A stretch of DNA of 64,000 nucleotides from Sediminibacillus halophilus (GTDB taxonomy: Bacteria > Bacillota > Bacilli > Bacillales > Amphibacillaceae), in the NCBI RefSeq assembly GCF_900103695.1, contig NZ_FNHF01000001.1, positions 372,001 to 436,000 on the forward strand, written 5' to 3'. Under the pieces are notes generated by a model. That model saw nothing but the letters and a program-made list of their open reading frames with translations. It searched no databases and was not told the DNA's origin. Shown here in pieces: positions 56,891-64,000 of the stretch; position 1 is the first letter of the stretch; every line of letters begins with the position of its first letter. The position numbers and the translations under genes are program-made.

Positions 56891-57772
56891 TTAACGTTTC
56901 AAGTTGACTAGTTCCTGAAGAATCTCATCAGACGTCGTGATGATTCTGGTATTTGCCTGGAATCCTCTTTGTGCTGTAATCATCTCGGTAAACTCTTCTG
57001 CCAAGTCGACATTGGACATTTCCAAGGCACCAGACACGACAGACGCCCCACCGTCTTGTCCAGGAATGACCAAATCATCGATGCTGTCAAAGTTTCCATC
57101 ATCCGTATAGACACCTGCGTTTGCAGTCAGCTGGTAAGTATTAGCTCCCAGCTTTTGCAAGCCGCCCGGATTCGAAAATTTAGCAAGTCGGATCGTTCCG
57201 GCTGTTGTGGCGCCATCCTCCGGGTCCACATAAGTCACTTCTCCGGTTCCCTGTATGCTGAAGCTTTCAGCATCCTCCGGAATCTGGATTTTTCCTAATC
57301 CGCCGCCATCTACTTCTCCCAGCAGATATTTACCATCCGGATTGACGACATAGCCATCGTCATCTAAATAGAAATTTCCTGCTCTGGTAAAGGTCATTTC
57401 GTTTCCGCCAAAGGTGAAGTTTCCATCAGCATTGGCATCTTCTCCTAAAACAAACATGCCGTCTCCTTCCAAAGCAAGGTCTAATGCCCGATTGGTTGTC
57501 TGGCGGTTCCCTACGGTATGTATGTTGTCAATCGAACCGACTTGAGAACCCAAGCCTACTTGGGAAGGGTTCACGCCTCCACGGATTGCATTCCCTCCTT
57601 GCATGACCGGACCTTCTGCTCCTGATAGAGATTGGCTCATCATATCTTGAAAAGTAACCCGGCCTTTTTTATAACCGGAAGTGTTTACGTTGGCAATATT
57701 ATTTCCGATAACATCTAATTTGGTTTGAAAACCGTTCATTCCTGATATACCTGCATACATTGAACGTAACAT
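56891..57772 (-). CDS. flgE: Flagellar hook protein FlgE
   Basis: A 293-residue hook subunit. The N-terminal rod-type motif LRSMYAGISGMNGFQTKLDVIGNNIANVNTSGYKK (residues 1-35) and the C-terminal EFTEMITAQRGFQANTRIITTSDEILQELVNLKR segment form the core helices; variable D1/D2 domains lie between. It is often annotated FlgG, but position after flgD identifies the hook gene of the Bacillus fla/che operon. It is about 30 residues longer than the B. subtilis protein, in the central domain. The ATG at 57772 is used; an earlier frame to 57784 lacks support. Confidence 0.9.
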   Translation of the reverse strand: MLRSMYAGISGMNGFQTKLDVIGNNIANVNTSGYKKGRVTFQDMMSQSLSGAEGPVMQGGNAIRGGVNPSQVGLGSQVGSIDNIHTVGNRQTTNRALDLALEGDGMFVLGEDANADGNFTFGGNEMTFTRAGNFYLDDDGYVVNPDGKYLLGEVDGGGLGKIQIPEDAESFSIQGTGEVTYVDPEDGATTAGTIRLAKFSNPGGLQKLGANTYQLTANAGVYTDDGNFDSIDDLVIPGQDGGASVVSGALEMSNVDLAEEFTEMITAQRGFQANTRIITTSDEILQELVNLKR

Positions 57773-57855
57773 TTTGCACAACATCCTTTTTCAATTTTTT
57801 TTATTCCATTTGCCTCATTCACTCAGCAAATTTCGGCCTCCCTTTCGGGTCCAGC

Positions 57856-58224
57856 CTAATTATCCATTACAATGGTTCCGTTGATATTGGTGAATATCCT
57901 GCTCCCGGCTTCTGAGCGATCCATGGCTGTCACGACGGTATTGTTTTTCGTACTTATCAGCAAAGCTGCATTGTCTGTCAATACCAAAGAATCCGTTATT
58001 CCCTTTTGTTTTGCTTCTCCTACTTTTGCCGTTATTTTCTGCCACTGCTCCTGGTCGATCGCTATATTCCGTTCGTTCATTCGCTGTTTTGCATGTTTGC
58101 TAACCTTTAAACTCTGTACATTTAACAATGCATCTTTAAAATTTGTTTGTTTAGATGTTTTGGTTTTCGTTGATTTGGGTAATAAGGTTATTGGGTGTTG
58201 TAAAGATTGTATTCGGTGCTCCAT
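57856..58224 (-). CDS. Flagellar operon protein, TIGR02530 type
   Basis: A 122-residue protein of the flagellar-operon family TIGR02530 (flg_new), found next to flgD in many Firmicutes. A basic N-terminal half precedes the conserved core VSKHAKQRMNERNI...WQKITAKVGEAKQKG and the ending IFTNINGTIVMDN. The function is unknown; position suggests hook or rod assembly. ATG 58224 is used, with AAAGG 9 bases upstream; the ATG at 58233 lies directly on that site. Confidence 0.82.
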   Translation of the reverse strand: MEHRIQSLQHPITLLPKSTKTKTSKQTNFKDALLNVQSLKVSKHAKQRMNERNIAIDQEQWQKITAKVGEAKQKGITDSLVLTDNAALLISTKNNTVVTAMDRSEAGSRIFTNINGTIVMDN

Positions 58225-58236
58225 GTTTATCATCCT

Positions 58237-58677
58237 TTAGTCAGATGATGGGCTGCTCACCTTTAATACCGAATCCGCATATATCTTTTCACCATTGCTC
58301 AATTCCAATATGGCTTTTCCGTCTGACTGACTGACTGCGGTCACCTCACTTGTCGGTGTTTCGATTACTTGGCCTGTCTCTTCATCATACCGGTTATAAG
58401 AAACTTCTTTGCCGATTAAATGGCTATATTGAAGAACCGGAGAAATGGTTTGTGAATTAACTAATCGATCCATGGAACTAGACATGTTCGTCATTTGTTC
58501 CAAGGAAGAAAAACTGGCCATCTGAGATACGAATTCCTTGTCTTCCATTGGATTCAGCGGGTCCTGGTTTTGCAGCTGGGCCATCAAAATTTTTAAAAAT
58601 TCGTCTTTTCCTAAATTCGAACCAGTCGTGCCACGTGGCTGCTGACTCAGATAAAAGGAATTATCTATTTTTGTCAC
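58237..58677 (-). CDS. flgD: Flagellar hook capping protein FlgD
   Basis: A 146-residue hook-cap scaffold. It has the conserved N-terminal block LGKDEFLKILMAQLQNQDPLNPMEDKEFVSQMASFSSLEQM, and lacks the long C-terminal domain of the enterobacterial protein, as is usual in Bacillus. The start is set at GTG 58677, with AGGTGA 5 bases upstream; a GTG at 58686 directly abuts the fliK stop. Confidence 0.92.
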   Translation of the reverse strand: MTKIDNSFYLSQQPRGTTGSNLGKDEFLKILMAQLQNQDPLNPMEDKEFVSQMASFSSLEQMTNMSSSMDRLVNSQTISPVLQYSHLIGKEVSYNRYDEETGQVIETPTSEVTAVSQSDGKAILELSNGEKIYADSVLKVSSPSSD

Positions 58678-58686
58678 TTTTGTCAC

Positions 58687-60090
58687 CTACACTTTCTCAT
58701 TCATCAGAAAATCAGAGAAGCTTTTACCTTCCGAGTCTTCTTCTGAAGACTCCCTGGATTCATCCTGCGGGTAGTCGTTTTCTTGTTCTGACTGATCCAT
58801 GTTGCTGTTGCTTTGCTGACCATTGTTCCGATTATCTTGTTGCAACAATTGAGCATCCTGTTTCTCGACAACTACTTGCTGCGGGGAGAACATATGCTTA
58901 AGCTGATGAAGATTTCCTTCAAGCATGTCCTTGGCTGCTTGGCTCGTCACCGTTATTTTGACGGTCATTTCCCCATTGAGCTGGGTCATCTTCACCATTA
59001 CATCCCCCAGTTGGGCTGGACGCAGTTTGATCGAAAGCTCTCTGGTACCATTGCTTTTCAAAAAATTGCTTTCTTGAATGGCTTTTTGCAATGTTTCTGT
59101 CAGTTGTTTCTGGTTAGCTTCCTGACTTCCGGTTTGGTTAAGATGCACTACATATTGCTCAACTTTCGAAATCGGCATGCTGTTCACCTGTTGCTGTGAG
59201 GCAACTGCTTGATTTGATGGGCCTTCATCTGACTGCCTGGCTAACGCCTGCTTAATCCACTTGCCAATGTCAGCAGAGGTTACAGAAGAATTACCTGGAT
59301 AACGGTTTTGTGCAGAAAGGTTGTCACGGCTGCGAAAAGTCTTGACAAGCTGTTGCCAAACATTTTGCAGTTTCGTTTCCCCTTTAAAACTGTTTTCATT
59401 GTTGGATCCAACTGCCATATTCGTTTTACCAGCCACTTTCTCCTGGTTTACCCATTGTTGTAGTAATTGTTTCAAGGATGCTTCCTGCTCTTTAGTAGGA
59501 TTGCCTGCATCAATTTTGCCGAGAACTATTTTTGCCTGCTCCCAAATCATCTGGAAAGATTGTTTGCTTTCATGGTCAACCGTACTCGCAACAGGTTGAA
59601 TCAAGACAGCTTGTTGATTTTGAAGCATGGCTACCGCTTGTTCAGAAGTTGTTGGTAAAGCAACAGTTGTTTTACCTGTAAGAGGACCATCTGTAAGCTT
59701 CTCCTTACCCACTACATTTTTAACGTTTTGTATCAAAACGGCAATCAACTCTGTTGGTCCCATTTTCGGATGATCTTCGCTAAGCTTTTCCATCGTTGTT
59801 TCATTCTGAAGCATTTCAGAAATCACTTCTTGTACTTGTGGTGATAATGCATCAAGTTTTGCTAAATCTTCATCCGATAACTCAATGCCAAGCGATTTCA
59901 AAGTAGAAAGAAGCCCGTTAAGCACACTGCCTTGAGCGTCGGTTTTTTCCTCATCACTTTCGGAAGAATTTTGCATCATTAACTCTTTAAAGGCAGTGGT
60001 TAACCCTGTCAAGCCAATCCCCTCTTCTGAAGAAGATAAAGGAGTCAAAGACGTATTCGGCTGGACGTTAAATAATCCGATACTATTCAC
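58687..60090 (-). CDS. fliK: Flagellar hook-length control protein FliK
   Basis: A 467-residue secreted ruler that sets hook length and triggers the FlhB specificity switch. A long, poorly conserved Gln/Ser-rich N-terminal region is followed by the globular Flg_hook domain (about 330-425) with LSIKLRPAQLGDVMVKM. A highly acidic tail follows. The start is GTG 60090 with GGAGGTG 5 bases upstream. Confidence 0.9.
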   Translation of the reverse strand: MNSIGLFNVQPNTSLTPLSSSEEGIGLTGLTTAFKELMMQNSSESDEEKTDAQGSVLNGLLSTLKSLGIELSDEDLAKLDALSPQVQEVISEMLQNETTMEKLSEDHPKMGPTELIAVLIQNVKNVVGKEKLTDGPLTGKTTVALPTTSEQAVAMLQNQQAVLIQPVASTVDHESKQSFQMIWEQAKIVLGKIDAGNPTKEQEASLKQLLQQWVNQEKVAGKTNMAVGSNNENSFKGETKLQNVWQQLVKTFRSRDNLSAQNRYPGNSSVTSADIGKWIKQALARQSDEGPSNQAVASQQQVNSMPISKVEQYVVHLNQTGSQEANQKQLTETLQKAIQESNFLKSNGTRELSIKLRPAQLGDVMVKMTQLNGEMTVKITVTSQAAKDMLEGNLHQLKHMFSPQQVVVEKQDAQLLQQDNRNNGQQSNSNMDQSEQENDYPQDESRESSEEDSEGKSFSDFLMNEKV

Positions 60091-60110
60091 TTTTTCACCT
60101 CCTTTCAGTG

Positions 60111-60695
60111 TTACTGAGCTTCCTCAGCTGCGTATGCGTTTGTCAGTCTGGCCGCTTCATCTGCATCCATTTCGCCAAGGATTTCACCCAGGGTCTTTTT
60201 GGACATTTGTTCCATGACCGCCAACGCTGTATCATCCTCTAAATTAGCCAGTATTCCCGCGGCTCTTTCTGCCTCCATGTTTTGAAAAGAGGTCGATATA
60301 TCATTTATAGGGTCGGAAGCAGTTTCCTCGGTTTCTTCTTCCTTTGTTTCCAGTTGTTGGTTGAGCGTGTTGATTTGTTCGTTCAAATCTTCCAAATCCG
60401 CTTCTCTTGCTTCCAATTCCGATTCCAATTGCTCGATTTGTTCATCCTTGCTTTCGATAGCAGCAGTCAATCGCTTTTGCTCTACATCTCCACTTTCTTT
60501 TTCTTCATCAGAAACCAATGAAGAAACACCTGGCACTTGATTTGCATACTTTTTGGCAAATCCTCCTACATCTATTCCGGCAGCAACCATGATAATCAAT
60601 GCAATTGTGGCTGCCAGAATCAAAGGTATTAAAATAAATAATATCCATTGAAGGACTCCTGGTTTCTTTTTTTCATACTCGGATTTGCTAGCCAT
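60111..60695 (-). CDS. ylxF: YlxF-like protein with MgtE-N-type domain
   Basis: A 194-residue membrane-anchored protein. A basic N-terminus and one helix (LQWILFILIPLILAATIALIIMV) precede a coiled coil (about 70-120) and a C-terminal MgtE N-domain-like segment (FQNMEAERAAGILANLEDDTALAVMEQMSKKTLGEIL). It occupies the position of B. subtilis YlxF between fliJ and fliK. The function is not established; the FliG-like helical repeat suggests interaction with rotor or export parts. Confidence 0.82.
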   Translation of the reverse strand: MASKSEYEKKKPGVLQWILFILIPLILAATIALIIMVAAGIDVGGFAKKYANQVPGVSSLVSDEEKESGDVEQKRLTAAIESKDEQIEQLESELEAREADLEDLNEQINTLNQQLETKEEETEETASDPINDISTSFQNMEAERAAGILANLEDDTALAVMEQMSKKTLGEILGEMDADEAARLTNAYAAEEAQ

Positions 60696-60698
60696 AAT

Positions 60699-61148
60699 TC
60701 ACCAATCCCTGTTTTTGTTAAACTGCAAAGTGGATATTTCATCCATCTGCTTAGATTCTTCTGCTTTTACGACTGCCTGGTGTTTTTCTTTTTTTCGTTC
60801 AATTATCCGTTCGAACTTCTTTGTTTCGACATAAGCAGCAGTAAGTTTATCCTGTTTCGTTTCCATATCCTTGCGTGCATTGCCAACCGCTGTTTGCAAG
60901 CGGGCGATTTTCGTCTTCAATTTAGCGATATATTCGGAATGTGAAGTTAAACTTCCTACAAATGCCGGGGCTTCGCCGATTTCACGTTGATAGGCAGCCT
61001 CCGCATCTTCTTTTTTCTTCAACAGGGTGTACATCTCCGAAGCGACGTCTTCAAAACGCTCGACCGATAACTTGTAGTCTTTTTGAGCGGTTTGCTTGTC
61101 TCTATCTCTTAAATCCAATAATTTTTCAAGTGTTTTCGAATCTGCCAT
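60699..61148 (-). CDS. fliJ: Flagellar export chaperone FliJ
   Basis: A 149-residue, almost entirely coiled-coil protein that acts as the stalk of the FliI ATPase and docks on FlhA. Its first base is the last base of the fliI stop (TAATG), so translation is coupled. Sequence identity in the family is low; heptads, length and position support the call. Confidence 0.88.
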   Translation of the reverse strand: MADSKTLEKLLDLRDRDKQTAQKDYKLSVERFEDVASEMYTLLKKKEDAEAAYQREIGEAPAFVGSLTSHSEYIAKLKTKIARLQTAVGNARKDMETKQDKLTAAYVETKKFERIIERKKEKHQAVVKAEESKQMDEISTLQFNKNRDW

Positions 61149-62467
61149 TACGCCTTACCACCTGCTACTAGATTAGAAGCTTGCAGCAATGCTTCTTTAC
61201 TGGAGAACTTTTCGTCTGTTACTTGTTTCAAAAAATGGACCAGTTTCGGCTGAAACTGAATTGCTTCATCTATTTCCTTGCTCGTTCCACGTTTATATGC
61301 ACCTATCTGAATCAATTCGTGATTTTCTTCATAGGTAGCAAGCAATGACCTGATCTTAGCCGCAACTTGGTATTGTTCAGGTGATATTACTTGCGGCATA
61401 ACCCGGCTTACTGATTTTAGAACATTTATTGCCGGAAACCTCCCTTGTTCGGCAAGTTTGCGATCGAGAATAAAATGACCGTCCAATATACCTCTGACCG
61501 TATCGGCAATTGGTTCATTCATGTCATCTCCATCTACCAGCACTGTATAAAACGCCGTAATGGTACCTGCTTCACTAGTACCGGCTCTTTCCAGCAATTT
61601 TGGCAATATTGCAAACACAGATGGTGTATATCCTTTTGTCGTTGGCGGCTCTCCTGTCGCAAGTCCAACTTCTCTTTGAGCCATGGCCACTCTTGTTACC
61701 GAGTCCATCATCAGGTTGACGTTATATCCTTGATCACGAAAATATTCACTGATGGCGGTAGCAGTGTACGCTCCTTTTATCCGCATTAATGCCGGCTGAT
61801 CAGAAGTGGCAACCACGACTATAGACTTTTGGAGCCCCTCATCACCTAAATCGTTTTCGATAAACTCACGGACTTCTCTTCCACGTTCGCCAATCAAAGC
61901 GATCACATTTATATCTGCCCCGCTGTTTCTGGCAATCATTCCAAGGAGTGTACTTTTTCCGACTCCGCTTCCAGCAAATATACCTACCCTCTGCCCTTTT
62001 CCGACGGAAAGCATGGTATCGATTGCTTTCACCCCTACTTGGATGGGCTCGTGAATCGGCGGGCGCAGCATAGGATTCGGCGGTGACTGCTCAGAAGGAT
62101 AAGAAGCCAGACCCTTCGGCATTTTCGAGTTATCCAGAGGGTTTCCCAACGAATCGACTACCTTGCCAATCAGTCCTCTTCCCACTTTTATCGATAAAGG
62201 CTGACCAGTTGCTTCGACCATGCAACCAGGTCCTATATTTTTCAGCTGTGAATAAGGCATGAGTAAAACTTTCTCATTATGGAAACCGACAACCTCTGCC
62301 AAAATGGTTTCATTATGATTTATGCTGGCGTGAATGTAACAAACATCGCCAATGCTTGCTTCTGGTCCCTGAGATTCAATCATTAGACCAACCACACGGT
62401 GGATTTTCCCATAGCGTTTGTAATTTTCGAACCGGTCGATCACATCAAGGTACTTATCAAGCTTCAT
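61148..62467 (-). CDS. fliI: Flagellum-specific ATPase FliI
   Basis: A 439-residue ATPase energising export. An F1-like N-terminal barrel is followed by Walker A GSGVGKST at 166-173, the ALIGERGREVREF segment and Walker B VNLMMDSVTRVAMAQRE. A C-terminal helical domain follows. It overlaps fliH by 11 bases at its start. Confidence 0.96.
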   Translation of the reverse strand: MKLDKYLDVIDRFENYKRYGKIHRVVGLMIESQGPEASIGDVCYIHASINHNETILAEVVGFHNEKVLLMPYSQLKNIGPGCMVEATGQPLSIKVGRGLIGKVVDSLGNPLDNSKMPKGLASYPSEQSPPNPMLRPPIHEPIQVGVKAIDTMLSVGKGQRVGIFAGSGVGKSTLLGMIARNSGADINVIALIGERGREVREFIENDLGDEGLQKSIVVVATSDQPALMRIKGAYTATAISEYFRDQGYNVNLMMDSVTRVAMAQREVGLATGEPPTTKGYTPSVFAILPKLLERAGTSEAGTITAFYTVLVDGDDMNEPIADTVRGILDGHFILDRKLAEQGRFPAINVLKSVSRVMPQVISPEQYQVAAKIRSLLATYEENHELIQIGAYKRGTSKEIDEAIQFQPKLVHFLKQVTDEKFSSKEALLQASNLVAGGKA

Positions 62468-63215
62468 CTGAGTTCTCCCTTAACGCTTCAAATAGTTTTT
62501 CTCTGAGTTCCATCAACCGAGTATCCACACTTGCATCAATTCTGCCGAATGACGTTTCTACGATACAGCTACCTCTTGCTAACTCTATATCAGGATAAAA
62601 TTGTAGCTGCGCTTCTCCAACCACTATATTTCGCAGTTCATCCTGCTGGCTGATCACGAGCTGATACTCATCCGGATGAATGTAAACCGCAATGTTTTCC
62701 TGTTGTTTGGCTTCCTTCAGCACACTTTTTACAATTCCCAGAAAAGCATCTGTGGTTTCCAACTCATGGTGAACAATTTTGGAAGCAGCCTTTATACTCA
62801 GGGTCAAAATCGTATCTTCACTTTTATCGACGATGGTCTGGTAATCTTGTTGTGCAAGGTCCGCAAGCTCACGTGCTTTTTCTACAAGTTCTTCATATTG
62901 CTTTTGAGCATCGGAACGCCCTGTCTCAAAACCCGACTCATAGGCCGACTGTTTTACTTCTTCATATAATCGCTTTTTTTCAGATTCCCAATCGTTTCTT
63001 TCATTTGCTATTTGCCGCTCTGCTTCTTTTGTTATGAATTCCGCTTCATTCCTTGCTTTTGCCAAGTCTTCTTGTACCTGTTTCAATTTTAATTCCGCTT
63101 GATTAAGCTCTATACCTGATTTTTGATGTTGCTCGTCTTTTTCTCGTAAAGTAACAGGTTTTATCTCAATTATCTTTCTATCGGTACCAGAAAAACTCGG
63201 ATGGCTGTCAGACAA
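62457..63215 (-). CDS. fliH: Flagellar export ATPase regulator FliH
   Basis: A 252-residue stator-like regulator of FliI. An N-terminal disordered segment precedes a long Glu/Lys/Gln coiled coil (about 20-120) and a C-terminal V-ATPase-E-like domain (about 125-250) with HPDEYQLVISQQDELRN. The start is TTG 63215, which overlaps the fliG stop, with GGAGG 11 bases upstream inside fliG. The exact start is somewhat uncertain. Confidence 0.88.
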   Translation of the reverse strand: MSDSHPSFSGTDRKIIEIKPVTLREKDEQHQKSGIELNQAELKLKQVQEDLAKARNEAEFITKEAERQIANERNDWESEKKRLYEEVKQSAYESGFETGRSDAQKQYEELVEKARELADLAQQDYQTIVDKSEDTILTLSIKAASKIVHHELETTDAFLGIVKSVLKEAKQQENIAVYIHPDEYQLVISQQDELRNIVVGEAQLQFYPDIELARGSCIVETSFGRIDASVDTRLMELREKLFEALRENSDEA

Positions 63216-64000
63216 TTACATCATCTCCTCCACCACGGGCTATGACAATTTCACCTAGTTCTTCCAACCGGCGAATAACCGAAACAATTCTTGATTGAGA
63301 CTCTTCTACATCACGCAATCTGACCGGCCCCATAAATTCCATTTCTTCTTTAAAGGTATCAGCCATTCGTGTCGACATATTATTAAAGACGATATTTTTG
63401 ACCTCTTCACTTGCAACTTTCAAGGACAAACGTAAATCATCATTCTCCACTTCTCTAATCACACGCTGAATAGCACGGTTATCCAACGTGACGATATCTT
63501 CAAATACGAACATACGCTTTTTGATTTCCTCTGCAAGTTCAGGGTCTTGAATTTCTAAAGCATCAAGAATGGTCCGCTCTGTGCTCCGATCCACACCGTT
63601 CAGTACTTCCACAACCGCCTGAATTCCGCCTGTCTGAGTATAATCCTGCGTGACAGTCGCCGATAGCTTCCGCTCCAAGATCTGTTCCACTTCCGTTATA
63701 ATTTCAGGGGATGTAGAATCCATGACTGCAATCCGTTTTGCAATATCAGCCTGCATTTCCTGCGGAAGCTCGGATAGAATTTGACTCGCCTGTTCCGGAT
63801 CCAAATAGGATAAGACAAGCGCAATTGTTTGCGGATGCTCATTTTGGATAAAGTTAAGCACTTGTGACGGTTCTGCTTTCCGAGCAAAATCAAAGGGTTT
63901 CACCTGCAACGAAGACGTCAGCCGATTAATGATACTATCTGCTTCAGATTGGCCCAACGCCTTTTCCAAAACCGTTTTAGCGTAACCAATTCCTCCTTGG
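63208..64000 (-). CDS. fliG: Flagellar motor switch protein FliG, 5'-truncated by window edge
   Basis: The visible 263 residues (in frame through base 63999) lack roughly the first 75 of FliG. They begin QGGIGYAKTVLEKALG, then the middle domain with the EHPQT motif (NEHPQTIALVLSYLDPEQA) and the C-terminal torque domain with charged helix VRLRDVEESQSRIVSVIRRLEELGE. FliG links the MS ring to FliM and receives stator force. The TTG at 63969 is internal to the gene, not its start. Confidence 0.95.
   Translation of the reverse strand, partial: QGGIGYAKTVLEKALGQSEADSIINRLTSSLQVKPFDFARKAEPSQVLNFIQNEHPQTIALVLSYLDPEQASQILSELPQEMQADIAKRIAVMDSTSPEIITEVEQILERKLSATVTQDYTQTGGIQAVVEVLNGVDRSTERTILDALEIQDPELAEEIKKRMFVFEDIVTLDNRAIQRVIREVENDDLRLSLKVASEEVKNIVFNNMSTRMADTFKEEMEFMGPVRLRDVEESQSRIVSVIRRLEELGEIVIARGGGDDVIV

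Noticed and set aside
56891-57772. Calling this gene flgG
   Set aside because: The N- and C-terminal motifs are common to rod and hook proteins, but position after flgD in fla/che identifies the Bacillus hook gene flgE.
1-64000. CRISPR array, prophage, transposon, tRNA or rRNA genes, defence cluster
   Set aside because: No repeat-spacer pattern, integrase, transposase, phage gene or stable RNA gene was seen; nearly all the sequence is explained by conserved housekeeping, sporulation and motility genes.

Overview
The window is a stretch of core chromosome from an endospore-forming, motile, low-GC Gram-positive bacterium of the Bacillaceae. Evidence for this is a PolC-type replicase, SpoIIIE, both dipicolinate synthase subunits, sigma-D, a CheC/CheD/FliY-type chemotaxis system, strong AGGAGG ribosome sites and a gene order almost collinear with Bacillus subtilis. 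Protein details and the intergenic palindromes suggest a genus near Oceanobacillus/Virgibacillus, but this cannot be fixed from the sequence alone. Every convincing gene lies on the minus strand, so transcription runs from high to low coordinates. No tRNA, rRNA, CRISPR array, prophage, transposase or defence system was seen.

In transcription order: (1) 64000-39392 is the fla/che operon: fliG (cut by the window edge), fliH, fliI, fliJ, ylxF, fliK, flgD, a TIGR02530-type gene, the hook gene flgE, swrD, fliL, fliM, fliY, cheY, fliZ, fliP, fliQ, fliR, flhB, flhA, flhF, flhG, cheB, cheA, cheW, cheC, cheD, sigD, an unnamed small gene and swrB. Genes overlap or are a few bases apart. (2) 39383-36006 is rpsB-tsf-pyrH-frr, with a clear sigma-A promoter directly after swrB. 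(3) 35915-29703 holds envelope and lipid genes uppS-cdsA-dxr-rseP, then proS. (4) 29589-18239 has polC, then the rimP-nusA-ylxR-ylxQ-infB-ylxP-rbfA translation cluster, then truB. (5) 18238-12552 is rpsO, pnp, ylxY, mlpA and ylmC. (6) 12258-5419 is the dipicolinate/aspartate-family cluster dpaA-dpaB-asd-dapG-dapA, preceded by an excellent sigma-K promoter match, then tepA-ylzJ. (7) 5253-1 is spoIIIE, a GntR regulator (YmfC/NupR type), and the start of a nucleoside ABC transporter (nupN-nupO, the latter cut by the window edge).

The clusters fit together functionally. Asd, DapG and DapA make dihydrodipicolinate, which DpaAB oxidises to the spore-core solute dipicolinate in the mother cell. The fla/che genes encode export gate, rotor, hook assembly and a three-part adaptation system (CheB, CheC/CheD, CheV/W-type coupling). 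The GntR gene sits beside the transporter it probably controls.

No undescribed multi-gene system was found. The departures from the expected pattern are small. Two genes normally present at these positions in B. subtilis are absent (ribC/ribF between truB and rpsO, and rnjB/ymfA between dapA and tepA), and both gaps are non-coding. The rnjB gap carries two opposed copies of an interspersed palindromic repeat. There are also a 99-bp imperfect palindrome after spoIIIE, a hairpin stem shared by four intergenic regions, a probable CTG start codon for flhB, and a small unnamed gene between sigD and swrB.
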